64,000 bases of DNA from positions 844,528-908,527 of the forward strand of contig NZ_CANLZZ010000001.1 in NCBI RefSeq assembly GCF_947495725.1, given 5' to 3'. A program made the position numbers and the translations under genes. Below the pieces are notes generated by a model. That model had not been told where the DNA came from. It saw nothing but the letters and a program-made list of their open reading frames with translations, and did no database searches. This document shows, in pieces, positions 44,538 to 54,371 of the stretch (position 1 is the first letter of the stretch; every line of letters begins with the position of its first letter). The stretch comes from an uncultured Lutibacter sp. GTDB taxonomy: Bacteria; Bacteroidota; Bacteroidia; Flavobacteriales; Flavobacteriaceae.

Positions 44538-46076
44538 ATGAGTTTTTTATCAAAAATATTTTCAAAAGAAGATGCTGTTAAAAAAGAGACTTCCTTAAAA
44601 AATAACCCTTCTGAAATGGAAAAATATTTTCAACAATTTAGAGAAAATATTGTTGGAATTAATCAAACTTTTGAGTCTCCATACGGAATAAAAAATATTA
44701 TATACACCGATTGGACAGCAAGTGGCAGATTATATCGTCCAATTGAAGATAAAATGCTTAATGAATTTGGTCCTTTTGTAGCTAATACGCATACCGAAAC
44801 ATCTATTACGGGTTCAGCTATGACAATGGCTTACCATAAAGCCCGAAAAATTATTAAAACACATGTTAATGCAAATGAAGACGATGTTTTAATAACCGAC
44901 GGAACAGGAATGACCGGAGTTGTAAATAAATTTCAACGTATATTAGGGTTAAAAGTATCAGAAAATTTAAAGCATCACACAACAATTCCAGATGAATTGA
45001 AACCAATAGTTTTTATTTCTCATATGGAGCATCATTCTAATCAAACTTCATGGTTAGAAACTATTGCAGATGTTGAAATAATTCCTTGTCAGGAATCTGG
45101 ATTAATATGTTTTGAAAGTTTTGAAAAATTGCTCGATGATTACAAACTGCGGCCAATTAAAATAGTTTCAATAACTGCTTGTTCAAATGTTACAGGAATA
45201 AGAACTGATTATCACAAAATTGCTAAGATAATCCATCAAAATGGCGGATTGTGTTTTGTGGATTTTGCGTGCTCAGCACCCTATGTAGATATTGATATGC
45301 ATCCTGAAGATGAGGAAATGTATTTAGATGCAATATTCTTTTCTCCTCATAAATTTTTAGGAGGACCAGGAACCTCAGGAGTATTATTATTTAATAAAAA
45401 ATTATATAAAAATCTAATACCAGATAATCCGGGAGGAGGAACAGTAAATTATACCAACCCTTGGGGAGATCACGATTACGTCGATGATATAGAAACTAGA
45501 GAAGATGGTGGTACTCCTGGTTTTTTGCAAAATATTAGAATAGCACTTTCAATCCAATTGAAGGAAAAAATGGGAATTGAAAATATTTTAGCAAGAGAAC
45601 ATGAAATTAATAATATTGTTTTCGATAAAATATCTAAAATTCCAAACTTAAAAATTTTAGCACCACAACATACCAATCGATTAGGAATATTTTCATTTTA
45701 TATAGAAAATGTTCATTTTAATCTCATTGTAAAGTTATTAAACGATAAATTTGGTGTTCAAACAAGAGGAGGATGTTCTTGTGCGGGTACTTATGGCCAT
45801 TTTTTACTACACGTAAATCATGAAACATCTAAAAGTATTGAAGAAAAAATATTAGAAGGCTGTATGGTTGAAAGACCTGGGTGGATACGTATGTCAATTC
45901 ATCCAACTATTACAAATGAAGAAGTGTTATTTGTTTGTGAAAGCATAAAACAAGTTGCTGAAAATTACGAGGAATGGGGTAAAGATTATGAGTACAATGC
46001 GCTTAAAAATGAATTTATCCATAAAACTGCAAATTCAATTGAAATTTCCATTGTAAATAAATGGTTTCAGCAATAA
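44538..46076 (+). CDS. aminotransferase class V-fold PLP protein (SufS/CsdA-like)
   Basis: 512 residues. PLP-binding features: SGSAMTMAYHKARKII-like start of the large domain (here TGSAMTMAYHKARKII), LITDGTGMTGVVNKFQ, HMEHHSNQTSW, CFVDFACSAPYVDIDM with the PLP Asp, and the Schiff-base Lys in FFSPHKFLGGPGTSG. A cysteine-rich loop near the C-terminal side, TRGGCSCAGTYGH, sits where group II cysteine desulfurases have their reactive Cys (RxGHHCA), but the motif is different. It is therefore a relative of SufS with an uncertain substrate. No suf or isc genes nearby. Starts at ATG 44538, 71 bases after the TlpA gene. Confidence 0.82.
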   Translation: MSFLSKIFSKEDAVKKETSLKNNPSEMEKYFQQFRENIVGINQTFESPYGIKNIIYTDWTASGRLYRPIEDKMLNEFGPFVANTHTETSITGSAMTMAYHKARKIIKTHVNANEDDVLITDGTGMTGVVNKFQRILGLKVSENLKHHTTIPDELKPIVFISHMEHHSNQTSWLETIADVEIIPCQESGLICFESFEKLLDDYKLRPIKIVSITACSNVTGIRTDYHKIAKIIHQNGGLCFVDFACSAPYVDIDMHPEDEEMYLDAIFFSPHKFLGGPGTSGVLLFNKKLYKNLIPDNPGGGTVNYTNPWGDHDYVDDIETREDGGTPGFLQNIRIALSIQLKEKMGIENILAREHEINNIVFDKISKIPNLKILAPQHTNRLGIFSFYIENVHFNLIVKLLNDKFGVQTRGGCSCAGTYGHFLLHVNHETSKSIEEKILEGCMVERPGWIRMSIHPTITNEEVLFVCESIKQVAENYEEWGKDYEYNALKNEFIHKTANSIEISIVNKWFQQ

Positions 46077-46094
46077 ACTAAGAATAAAGTTTTT

Positions 46095-46102
46095 TATCTT
46101 TG
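46095..46102 (+). promoter_or_regulatory. -7 element upstream of the HupE/UreJ gene
   Basis: TATCTTTG, an exact TAnnTTTG, 23 bases before the ATG at 46126. No clear -33 element. Confidence 0.5.
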
Positions 46103-46125
46103 AGTGCTTATAATTTAATAACTTA

Positions 46126-46710
46126 ATGGATAATCTTATTTTTTTTGGTAGAGAAGGCCTATTTCATGTGCTTGATTGGGGTGCGTATGATCATATTTTA
46201 TTTTTAGTAGCACTTGCCGTAGTTTATGATTTTAACAATTGGAAAAAGGTAATTTGGTTAATTACATTATTTACAATTGGGCACACATTATCCTTAATTT
46301 TAGCAACTTATAAAGTTGTTTCTGTTGATTCTAAATGGGTTGAATTTTTAATACCTGTTACCATACTAATAACAGCACTTTTTAATATATTTTATGTTAG
46401 AAAAAGCACAAAAAACCTTAAAACAAACACAAATTTAGTGTTTGCCCTATTTTTTGGGTTAATCCATGGATTAGGATTTTCAAGTTATTTTAAAATGTTG
46501 GTAGGGAAAATTGAATATAAATTTATTCCATTATTAGAGTTTGCCTTAGGTGTGGAAATAGCTCAAATTATTGTTGTATTGATAATACTTATTTTAGGAT
46601 TTATTGCTCAAACAATATTTCGATTTTCGAAGCGAGATTGGATTCTTATAATTTCATCAATAGTAATTGGTGTTGTCTTACCTATTCTTAAATCTGCCAT
46701 ATTTTGGTAA
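46126..46710 (+). CDS. HupE/UreJ family membrane protein
   Basis: 194 residues, about six membrane segments. The HupE/UreJ pattern is visible in GAYDHILFLVALAVVYDF, LFTIGHTLSLILATY and ALFFGLIHGLGFSSYF, with the conserved His and Asp of a likely nickel or cobalt carrier or accessory protein. No hydrogenase or urease genes are in the window, so the metal role is unproved; in Bacteroidota these genes often stand alone. It ends before a 57-base gap to the deaminase gene. Confidence 0.85.
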   Translation: MDNLIFFGREGLFHVLDWGAYDHILFLVALAVVYDFNNWKKVIWLITLFTIGHTLSLILATYKVVSVDSKWVEFLIPVTILITALFNIFYVRKSTKNLKTNTNLVFALFFGLIHGLGFSSYFKMLVGKIEYKFIPLLEFALGVEIAQIIVVLIILILGFIAQTIFRFSKRDWILIISSIVIGVVLPILKSAIFW

Positions 46711-46767
46711 AATTTTAACGTGTTGTTAAACATAATCTTTTTACTTTCGTCATTATCGTAAATAACT

Positions 46768-47193
46768 ATGAAGAAAAAACAGCTAAAATACGATCAGGCC
46801 TATATGAGAATGGCTTTAGAATGGGCAAAATTATCATATTGTAAGCGTAAACAAGTTGGAGCTTTAATTGTAAAAGACCGGATGATAATATCTGATGGTT
46901 ATAATGGAACCCCTTCAGGATTTGAAAATTGTTGTGAAGATGAAGAGAAATTTACAAAATGGTATGTATTACACGCCGAAGCTAACGCAATTTTAAAAGT
47001 TGCTAGTTCAACACAATCTTGTAAGAATTCAACGTTATATATTACATTATCACCTTGTAAAGAGTGTAGTAAATTAATTCATCAATCAGGAATAAATAGG
47101 GTTGTATATGCGCAACAATATAAGGATACTTCTGGTTTAGAATTTTTAGAAAAAGCAGGGGTTGAATTAACACATCTTAAGGAAATAAAATAA
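46768..47193 (+). CDS. deoxycytidylate (dCMP) deaminase family protein
   Basis: 141 residues. Zinc site: HAEANAIL (His and the proton-shuttle Glu) at about 71-78 and SPCKECSKLI (two Cys) at about 95-104. N-terminal MRMALEWAKLSYCKRKQVGALIV and the SDGYNGTPSGFENCCED loop are typical of ComEB/dCMP deaminases, which turn dCMP into dUMP for thymidylate synthesis. The stop overlaps the CtpA start by one base, so translation is coupled. Confidence 0.92.
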   Translation: MKKKQLKYDQAYMRMALEWAKLSYCKRKQVGALIVKDRMIISDGYNGTPSGFENCCEDEEKFTKWYVLHAEANAILKVASSTQSCKNSTLYITLSPCKECSKLIHQSGINRVVYAQQYKDTSGLEFLEKAGVELTHLKEIK

Positions 47194-48815
47194 TGAAAAG
47201 AAAAGCAAGCTTACCCATTTTTATTGGTTTAGCAGTGGCTATAGGTATATTTATTGGTAGTTCAATTAACTTTAAAAATAAGGCTGTTTTATTTAGTTCT
47301 AATACAAATGAAGCAAAAATTAAAAAGTTAATTAACTACATTCAATACGATTACGTTGATAAAGTTGATACTGACAGTCTGTTGGATGATGCAATAACTA
47401 ATATGCTTGTAAAATTAGATCCTCACTCCGTATATATTCCAAAGGAAGAAATGAAGCAGGAAACGGAAAGAATGCAAGGTAAATTTGTAGGAATTGGAGT
47501 TACTTTTTTAATGCATAAAGATACAGTTACAATAACTGGTGTTATAGAAGGAGGACCAAGTTTTAAGGCAGGTTTAAAAGCAGGAGATAGAATAATTGCG
47601 GCAGATAAAGATTCGTTGTTTGGTGAATATATTGAAGAAAGAGCAAATTTAAAAGAAAACGAAAAAGGTACTTTTTTGGGCAACAGAAAAATTACCGATG
47701 TTGTAATGAAATCGTTAAAGGGAGAAGCAGCAACAGATGTTCTTGTGTCGGTTTATAGACGTTCTGCCAACGAAATTTTAGAAATCACAATAAATAGAGA
47801 TGAAGTTCCTCTTAAAAGTGTTCCGGGCTATTATATGGTAAATGAAACTTTAGGTTATGTTAACATTGAACGATTTGCCCGAACCACTTACGATGAATTT
47901 AGAGAGGCGCTTTATAATTTAAAATCAAAAGGAATGAATTCCGTAATTTTAGATCTTAGGGGGAATCCCGGAGGCTATATGGATATTGCCAATAGTATTA
48001 TTGATGAGTTTCTTGAAGATGGAAAACTAATTGTTTTTACAAAAAATAAAAATGGTAATGAAGATAAGATGTTCGCTACATCTTATGGGGGGTTTGAAGA
48101 TGGAAAAGTATATGTTTTAATTGATCAAAATTCGGCTTCGGCAAGTGAAATAGTTGCAGGTGCATTGCAAGATAATGATAAAGGAACCATAGTTGGTCGC
48201 CGTTCGTTTGGAAAAGGATTGGTACAACAACAAATGGATTTAGGAGATGGTTCAGCAGTTAGATTAACAACATCAAGGTATTATACACCCACAGGAAGAT
48301 CTATTCAAAAGCCATACGACCATGATAATACTTCAAAATACGATAGTGATTATTTAACAAGGATTCATAGTGGTGAGTTAATTTCAAAAGATAGTATTAA
48401 AGTTAATGACTCTCTTAAATTTACCACTCCAAAAGGAAAAATTGTATACGGTGGAGGTGGAATTATTCCCGATGTATTTGTTCCATTGGATACAACAAGA
48501 AACTATAATAGTAAATTTTATAGAGGTTTAAATGGTTTTGTATTTAAATATATAGACGATCATAGAAAGGATTTTTCTAAGTGGGAATTAAATGATTTTG
48601 TTAATAATTTTGATATTGACGGTAAGATTTTTGATTCATATATAGATGAAATTGATCTTAAAACCATCTTAGGACCTAAGATTAAAGAGGATTTAAAGTT
48701 GTATTTTAAAGCTTTTTTTGCAAGAGATCTATTTGGGCAAACAGGATATTTTATGGTTACCCAAAAGAAGGATAATATGATTCAAAAGGTGATTGAATTA
48801 GATAGCACTAAATAG
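47193..48815 (+). CDS. S41 family carboxy-terminal processing peptidase (CtpA-like)
   Basis: 540 residues. One N-terminal membrane anchor or signal (LPIFIGLAVAIGIFIGSSI), a PDZ domain at about 85-200 (GIGVTFLMHKDTVTITGVIEGGPSFKAGLKAGDRI, motif), and the S41 protease core with LDLRGNPGGYMDIA, catalytic Ser in NSASASEIVAGAL near 313 and Lys in GRRSFGKGLVQ near 341. The C-terminal tail of about 130 residues is family-typical for Bacteroidota. It cleaves C-terminal tails of periplasmic proteins. It shares its start with the deaminase stop. Confidence 0.93.
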   Translation: MKRKASLPIFIGLAVAIGIFIGSSINFKNKAVLFSSNTNEAKIKKLINYIQYDYVDKVDTDSLLDDAITNMLVKLDPHSVYIPKEEMKQETERMQGKFVGIGVTFLMHKDTVTITGVIEGGPSFKAGLKAGDRIIAADKDSLFGEYIEERANLKENEKGTFLGNRKITDVVMKSLKGEAATDVLVSVYRRSANEILEITINRDEVPLKSVPGYYMVNETLGYVNIERFARTTYDEFREALYNLKSKGMNSVILDLRGNPGGYMDIANSIIDEFLEDGKLIVFTKNKNGNEDKMFATSYGGFEDGKVYVLIDQNSASASEIVAGALQDNDKGTIVGRRSFGKGLVQQQMDLGDGSAVRLTTSRYYTPTGRSIQKPYDHDNTSKYDSDYLTRIHSGELISKDSIKVNDSLKFTTPKGKIVYGGGGIIPDVFVPLDTTRNYNSKFYRGLNGFVFKYIDDHRKDFSKWELNDFVNNFDIDGKIFDSYIDEIDLKTILGPKIKEDLKLYFKAFFARDLFGQTGYFMVTQKKDNMIQKVIELDSTK

Positions 48816-48840
48816 AACTTTTAACTTCTAAACTAATATG

Positions 48841-48848
48841 TATCTTTG
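48841..48848 (+). promoter_or_regulatory. -7 element of the LpxH-like gene
   Basis: TATCTTTG, an exact TAnnTTTG. Predicted transcript start about 48855, leaving 17 bases before the TTG start at 48872. Confidence 0.55.
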
Positions 48849-48871
48849 TGAAAATCTAATTCACAATAATT

Positions 48872-49624
48872 TTGACATCCAATAAAAAAATATATTTTGC
48901 CTCAGATCAACATTTTGGTGCGCCTACAGTTGATAAGAGTAGAATTCGAGAACAGAAATTTATTAATTGGTTAGATTCAATTAAAGAAGATGCTGGTGTT
49001 ATATTTTTGTTAGGAGATTTATTCGATTTTTGGTTTGAGTATAAAAAAGTAATTCCAAGAGGGTTTATTAGAGTTTTAGGAAAGCTAGCAGAGTTAAAGG
49101 ATAGCGGAATAGAAATTCATTTTTTTGTAGGAAATCATGACCTTTGGATGAAAGACTATTTTCAAACAGAATTAAATATACCAGTATACCATAAGCCAAA
49201 AGAATTTACTTTTAACAATAAAATTTTTTTAATTGGGCATGGAGATGGTTTAGGACCTGGAGATACGGGTTTTAAAATAATGAAGAAGGTATTTACTAAT
49301 CCAATTTCAAAATGGTTGTTTAAGTGGTTACACCCAGATATAGGAATTCGAATTGCACAGTATTTATCGGTTAAAAATAAGCTTATTTCAGGTGAAGAAG
49401 ATGTAAAATTTCTTGGAGAAGAAAATGAGTGGTTAGTATTGTATTGCAAAGGAAAACTACAACAAAAACACTACGATTATTTTGTTTTTGGACATAGACA
49501 TTTACCGCTCGAAATTGCTATTGAAAAAAAATCTAAATATATAAATACAGGCGATTGGATTACACATTTTTCATATGCAGAATTTAATAATAACCAACTT
49601 TCTTTAAATTATTTTAAAATTTAA
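48872..49624 (+). CDS. UDP-2,3-diacylglucosamine diphosphatase, LpxH-like
   Basis: 250 residues. Metallophosphoesterase motifs in order: SDQHFGAP, LLGDLFDFWFEY, VGNHDLWM, GHGDGLGPGD and FGHRHLP. The DFWFEY sequence is typical of LpxH-type enzymes that cut UDP-2,3-diacylglucosamine to lipid X in lipid A synthesis. The start is a TTG at 48872; the first in-frame ATG comes only after the first metal motifs, so a non-ATG start is certain. Stand-alone gene with its own promoter element. Confidence 0.9.
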   Translation: MTSNKKIYFASDQHFGAPTVDKSRIREQKFINWLDSIKEDAGVIFLLGDLFDFWFEYKKVIPRGFIRVLGKLAELKDSGIEIHFFVGNHDLWMKDYFQTELNIPVYHKPKEFTFNNKIFLIGHGDGLGPGDTGFKIMKKVFTNPISKWLFKWLHPDIGIRIAQYLSVKNKLISGEEDVKFLGEENEWLVLYCKGKLQQKHYDYFVFGHRHLPLEIAIEKKSKYINTGDWITHFSYAEFNNNQLSLNYFKI

Positions 49625-49831
49625 TTTCTCAGATTTTAATTTAAAAGAATTGTAATAAAAAGTAAGTTTTAAATAGTACCTTTTCCACAAGAAGATAACT
49701 GTATAAAATTTCTTAAAATTCTATATTTTACAGTTGTTTTAACCAATTTTTAACAGCATATAAAAAAATATTTATGCTACTTGCGTTGTCTTAGAAAGCA
49801 TGTTAAATTCACGCGGTAAAAAACAATAAAA

Positions 49832-50839
49832 ATGATTGAAGAAAATAACGTTTCAGTTGATATTAAAGCTATCAATGAAAAAATTGAAAAGGAAAGCGCA
49901 TTTGTTGATTTATTAATGATGGAGATGAACAAGGTAATTGTTGGTCAGCGTCATATGGTCGAAAGATTACTTATTGGTTTACTTGGAAACGGACATATTT
50001 TATTGGAAGGTGTACCGGGTTTAGCAAAAACATTAGCAATTAATACGCTGGCCAAGGCCGTACATGGTGATTTTAGTAGAATTCAATTTACTCCAGATTT
50101 ATTACCTGCAGATGTTGTTGGTACAATGATTTATAGTGTAAAAGATAACGATTTTACAATTAAAAAAGGACCTATTTTTGCAAATTTTGTATTAGCTGAT
50201 GAAATTAACCGTGCACCAGCAAAAGTACAATCAGCGTTGTTAGAAGCAATGCAGGAGCGTCAAATTACCATTGGAGATACAACATTTAAATTGGAAGAAC
50301 CCTTTTTAGTAATGGCTACTCAAAATCCAGTTGAACAAGAAGGAACCTATCCGTTACCAGAAGCGCAAGTAGACCGTTTTATGCTTAAAACAGTTATTGA
50401 CTATCCTAAATTAGAGGAAGAGCAACTTATTATGCGTCATAATTTACAAGGAAGTTTTGGATCCATTAATGCTGTTGCTTCACTAGATCAAATTCGAAGA
50501 GCCAGAGCTGCAGTAAAAGAGGTTTATATGGATGAAAAAATTGAGAAATATATTCTTGATATTATTTTTGCAACCCGTTATCCGGAAAAATACAATTTAC
50601 CAGATTTAAAAGGCCTTATAAGTTTTGGAGCCTCTCCTCGTGGAAGTATAAACCTTGCAATGGCAGCTAAATGTTACGCATTTATAAAACGAAGAGGTTA
50701 TGTTATTCCTGAAGATGTTCGCGCCGTAGTGCACGATGTTTTACGTCATAGAATTGGAATTACTTATGAAGCCGAAGCCGAAAACGTAACTTCTGAAGAT
50801 ATTATTAACCAAATTGTGAACGAAGTAGAGGTACCTTAA
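49832..50839 (+). CDS. MoxR family AAA+ ATPase
   Basis: 335 residues. Walker A LLEGVPGLAKT at about 57-67, Walker B FVLADEINRAPAKVQSALLEAMQERQ (motif), sensor 1 MATQNPVEQEGTYPLPEAQVDRF, arginine region and lid LISFGASPRGSINLAMAA. MoxR ATPases act as chaperones with VWA proteins. First gene of the Bat operon; 40 bases to the DUF58 gene. The upstream 207 bases hold no full consensus promoter that I can place. Confidence 0.95.
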   Translation: MIEENNVSVDIKAINEKIEKESAFVDLLMMEMNKVIVGQRHMVERLLIGLLGNGHILLEGVPGLAKTLAINTLAKAVHGDFSRIQFTPDLLPADVVGTMIYSVKDNDFTIKKGPIFANFVLADEINRAPAKVQSALLEAMQERQITIGDTTFKLEEPFLVMATQNPVEQEGTYPLPEAQVDRFMLKTVIDYPKLEEEQLIMRHNLQGSFGSINAVASLDQIRRARAAVKEVYMDEKIEKYILDIIFATRYPEKYNLPDLKGLISFGASPRGSINLAMAAKCYAFIKRRGYVIPEDVRAVVHDVLRHRIGITYEAEAENVTSEDIINQIVNEVEVP

Positions 50840-50879
50840 AAAGTCTTTGATTATTAGCGAAAAGCTAAAAGCTTGAAAA

Positions 50880-51752
50880 ATGGATACTAAAGAAATACTT
50901 AAAAAAGTTCGTAAAATTGAGATTAAGACACGTCGATTGTCTGATCATATTTTTTCTGGCGAATATCACAGTTCGTTTAAGGGACGTGGTATGACTTTTT
51001 CTGAAGTTAGAAAATATCAATACGGAGATGATGTAAGAGCAATTGACTGGAATGTTACAGCACGTTATAACGAACCATATGTAAAGGTGTTTGAAGAAGA
51101 GCGTGAGTTAACAATGATGTTAGTGGTGGATATTAGTGGTTCCGAATTTTTTGGTACAACTCAACAATTTAAAAGAGATACAATTACCGAAATTGCTGCA
51201 ACATTAGCATTTTCAGCAATACAAAATAACGATAAAGTTGGTTTATTGCTTTTTTCAGATGAAATAGAATTGTTTATTCCACCAAAAAAGGGGAAAGGAC
51301 ATGTACTTAGGATAATTAGAGAATTAATTGAATTTAAGCCAAAAAGTACAAAAACAAGCGTTAATGAGGCTTTAAAATACTTATCTAGCGTAATGAAAAA
51401 GAAAGCTATTGTTTTTGTGCTTTCCGATTTTATGGATTCGCATTACGAGCATACGCTTAAAATTGTTGGTAGAAAACACGATGTTACAGGTATAAGAATT
51501 TACGATAAACACGATGTTGCTATACCTAATCTTGGAATGGTTCCAATGTTAGATGCTGAAACCGGTAAAACAATGTTGGTTAATACAGCTTCAAAAAGTG
51601 TAAGAGATGGATATTCACAGCATTACAAAAGCGTTGTTGATTATTTTGAAAAATCCTTTACCCACAGTGGAGCAGGAGTTATAAGTTCTCGAATTGATGA
51701 AAGTTATGTAAAAAAATTATTGGGGTATTTTAAACATAAAGGAGCAAGATAG
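50880..51752 (+). CDS. DUF58 domain-containing protein of the Bat operon
   Basis: 290 residues, soluble. The DUF58 signature is FKGRGMTFSEVRKYQYGDDVRAIDWN at about 33-58 (motif), followed by a VWA-like fold with VVDISGSEFFG, a partial metal site. DUF58 proteins always accompany MoxR ATPases and are thought to bridge them to membrane VWA proteins. Lies between moxR and the membrane protein gene at 51767 with a 14-base gap. Confidence 0.92.
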   Translation: MDTKEILKKVRKIEIKTRRLSDHIFSGEYHSSFKGRGMTFSEVRKYQYGDDVRAIDWNVTARYNEPYVKVFEEERELTMMLVVDISGSEFFGTTQQFKRDTITEIAATLAFSAIQNNDKVGLLLFSDEIELFIPPKKGKGHVLRIIRELIEFKPKSTKTSVNEALKYLSSVMKKKAIVFVLSDFMDSHYEHTLKIVGRKHDVTGIRIYDKHDVAIPNLGMVPMLDAETGKTMLVNTASKSVRDGYSQHYKSVVDYFEKSFTHSGAGVISSRIDESYVKKLLGYFKHKGAR

Positions 51753-51766
51753 ATAGAGATTTGAAA

Positions 51767-53356
51767 ATGAAGAAAAAGTTAGTTTATATATTATTTTTAA
51801 TTGGTTTAATTGGATTTGCACAAAAAAGCCCAATTTCAATTGCTTCGGATACAACTTTTATAAGAATTGGTGAACAAATTCAATATAAAATTTCTGTTGA
51901 TGAAACTAACAATGTAGTTTTTCCTGAATTTAAAACAGATAGTTTAGGAAAGGTTGAAGTTGTTGAATCCTTCAAAATAGATACGTTAAAGAATAAGCTT
52001 GAAAAAAGGTATTTGTTAACCAGTTTTGATAGTGGCCAATACATTATTCCGCAACAACAAGTTTTAATTAATAATAAAAAATTCTTAACAGATTCCTTAT
52101 TAATTAATGTAGCTTCAGTAAAAGTAGATACTACTAAGCAAAAAATGCATTTAATAAAATCAATTAAAAGAGAACCAAAAACTTTTGATGATTATAAGCA
52201 TTTGTGGTGGTGGATTATTCCTATTTTATTGTTAATTGGGGTAATCTTGTATTTTGTTTTAAGAAAAAAGAAAGAAAAAGAACTTCCTAAAGTTTATGTT
52301 GCTCCAATTAAAGAAGCAATGCAAAGGTTAAAAGAGCTCGATGAAAAAGAACTTCTTAAACACAATAAAATTAAAATATATTATTCAGAATTAACAGACA
52401 TTGTAAGAACTTATATAGAAAAAGATATTAAAATTCCGGCATTAGAATCTACAACCAATGAGTTAATTGAGACTATTGAAGATTTTAATGAATCGAGTAA
52501 ATTGGGAATTTCAAAAGAAACAATTAAACAACTTAAAGAGGTTTTACAAAGCGCAGATTTGGTAAAATTTGCCAAGTCCAAACCAATTATTGAAGAAATT
52601 AGAACAGATAGAACTAGAGTAGAAGAAATTCTTAAAAATACCCAATCTGCGGTACATATAAATAATTTAAAAAAAGCAGAAGAGAAAACTGAAAATGCAG
52701 TTTTAATAGAGCAACCAATTAAAAAGAAAAACCCAATTATTAAGTATTTGTTAATTGGAGGTTTATTAGCAGTTATTGGCGTAGGAACAATAGGCTATTT
52801 TGGTTATAGATATGTTAAAGATAATTTTTTAGGAAAAACAACTACCGAAATGTTGGATGAACAATGGTATAAAGCGTCATATGGAAATCCCGCTATTTCT
52901 GTTGAAACTCCTGAAATTTTGACAGTTCAATCAATGCAATTACCAAGTAGTAGTGTTTCAACAATTGGAGATTTTTCTATTTTCACTTATGGAAGCCCAA
53001 TAAGTAATTTTTATATAGCAGTGGCATCCACAAAATTTTTGAGTGATATGCAAGCAATTGACATGGATGCTGGAATTACAGGTTCGTTAAATGCTATGGA
53101 GGCTCAAATGAACACTACCTTTACAAATATTAAAAAGAAAAATGTAAAAGTAGATGGTATTAAAGGGAAAAGAGCAGATGTTGAATTTAAAAGATTAAAT
53201 GAAACAACAAATTTAAAAGAAGACTATAAATTAACGATGTTATTTTTTGCAGATAAAGAAGGTATGAGACAAGTGTATATTTCTTCCTTATGGAGCGATG
53301 ATTCTGCCGAAGCAGTTGTGAAAAGAATAGTTAAATCAATATCATTAAAACCATAA
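51767..53356 (+). CDS. two-part membrane protein of the Bat operon with C-terminal extension
   Basis: 529 residues from ATG 51767 (MKKKLVYILFLIGLIGFAQ); a TTG six bases earlier is in frame but weaker. Signal peptide, a BatD-like beta domain at about 20-125 (IRIGEQIQYKISVDET), membrane helix at about 147-165 (WWWIIPILLLIGVILYFVL), a cytoplasmic helical domain ending near 300, then a second helix (KYLLIGGLLAVIGVGTIGYFGYRYV) and about 190 extra residues with VDGIKGKRADVEFK and a beta-rich look. The first part is the usual third gene of Bacteroidota bat operons; the second part is not part of that family as I know it. Two bases before batA. Confidence 0.75.
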   Translation: MKKKLVYILFLIGLIGFAQKSPISIASDTTFIRIGEQIQYKISVDETNNVVFPEFKTDSLGKVEVVESFKIDTLKNKLEKRYLLTSFDSGQYIIPQQQVLINNKKFLTDSLLINVASVKVDTTKQKMHLIKSIKREPKTFDDYKHLWWWIIPILLLIGVILYFVLRKKKEKELPKVYVAPIKEAMQRLKELDEKELLKHNKIKIYYSELTDIVRTYIEKDIKIPALESTTNELIETIEDFNESSKLGISKETIKQLKEVLQSADLVKFAKSKPIIEEIRTDRTRVEEILKNTQSAVHINNLKKAEEKTENAVLIEQPIKKKNPIIKYLLIGGLLAVIGVGTIGYFGYRYVKDNFLGKTTTEMLDEQWYKASYGNPAISVETPEILTVQSMQLPSSSVSTIGDFSIFTYGSPISNFYIAVASTKFLSDMQAIDMDAGITGSLNAMEAQMNTTFTNIKKKNVKVDGIKGKRADVEFKRLNETTNLKEDYKLTMLFFADKEGMRQVYISSLWSDDSAEAVVKRIVKSISLKP

Positions 53357-53358
53357 AT

Positions 53359-54363
53359 ATGTGGCAAAATTTTGAGTTTTTACACCCTCAGTTTTTATGG
53401 TTATTAATTTTAATACCATTATTAGCTGTTTGGTTATTTTTAGTTAGAAATAAGGAAGGGGCAACTTTAACAATGGCAAGTACAAAAGGTTTTGAGGTTA
53501 AGCCTTCAATGTTGGCAAAACTGAAACCCTTATTAAATGTGTTGAGACTGCTAGCGCTAACACTTTTAATTATTGCATTAGCTCGCCCTAGAAATGTTTC
53601 GGTAAGCAAACGCACAAAAACAAATAAGGGAATTGATATTGTTATGGCAATTGACGTTTCGGCAAGTATGTTGGCTCGCGATTTAAAACCAAATAGGTTA
53701 GAAGCTTTAAAAAAAGTAGCTACAAATTTTGTAAATCAAAGGCCAAATGATAGAATAGGGATTGTAGTTTATGCAGGTGAAAGCTTTACTAGAACACCAA
53801 TTACCAGTGACAAAAGAATTGTTAGAAATACCATTTCTGAAATTAAATGGGGAGATTTAGATGGTGGTACCGCAATAGGAATGGGTTTAGGTTCTGCGGT
53901 TAACCGTTTAAAAGAAAGCAAAGCTAAAAGTAAAGTTATTATTTTATTAACCGATGGGGTAAACAATACTGGTTTTGTGGATCCAAAAACAGCTACAGAA
54001 TTAGCAGTTGGATTGGGAATTAAAGTATATACCATTGGATTAGGAACAAATGGAACGGCGTCATTTCCCTATGCAAAAGATCCGCGTACAGGAAAACTTT
54101 TATTTAGAAGTTCACCAGTAGAAATTGATGAAGAATTATTAAAATATATAGCTAAGGAAACACAGGGAACTTATTTTAGAGCAACCGATAATTCTAAATT
54201 AAAAGCTATATATAATGAGATTAATAAACTAGAGAAAACAGAAATAGAAGAGTTTAAATATTATAACTATCAAGAAAAATATAGATTACTAGTATTATTA
54301 GCGGGCTTATTTATTTTAATTGAAGTGCTATTAAGAAATACGCTATTTAAAAGCTTTATTTAA
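53359..54363 (+). CDS. batA: BatA: VWA domain membrane protein
   Basis: 334 residues. Two N-terminal membrane helices (FLWLLILIPLLAVWLFLV and LLRLLALTLLIIALARPR-like), a von Willebrand A domain at about 90-280 with a full metal site (AIDVSASML near 100, TPITSDKR, LLTDGVNNTG) and a C-terminal helix. Bat proteins were first linked to aerotolerance in Bacteroides; the exact task is unknown. Eight bases before batB, with which it shares the fold. Confidence 0.93.
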   Translation: MWQNFEFLHPQFLWLLILIPLLAVWLFLVRNKEGATLTMASTKGFEVKPSMLAKLKPLLNVLRLLALTLLIIALARPRNVSVSKRTKTNKGIDIVMAIDVSASMLARDLKPNRLEALKKVATNFVNQRPNDRIGIVVYAGESFTRTPITSDKRIVRNTISEIKWGDLDGGTAIGMGLGSAVNRLKESKAKSKVIILLTDGVNNTGFVDPKTATELAVGLGIKVYTIGLGTNGTASFPYAKDPRTGKLLFRSSPVEIDEELLKYIAKETQGTYFRATDNSKLKAIYNEINKLEKTEIEEFKYYNYQEKYRLLVLLAGLFILIEVLLRNTLFKSFI

Positions 54364-54371
54364 CAATAATT

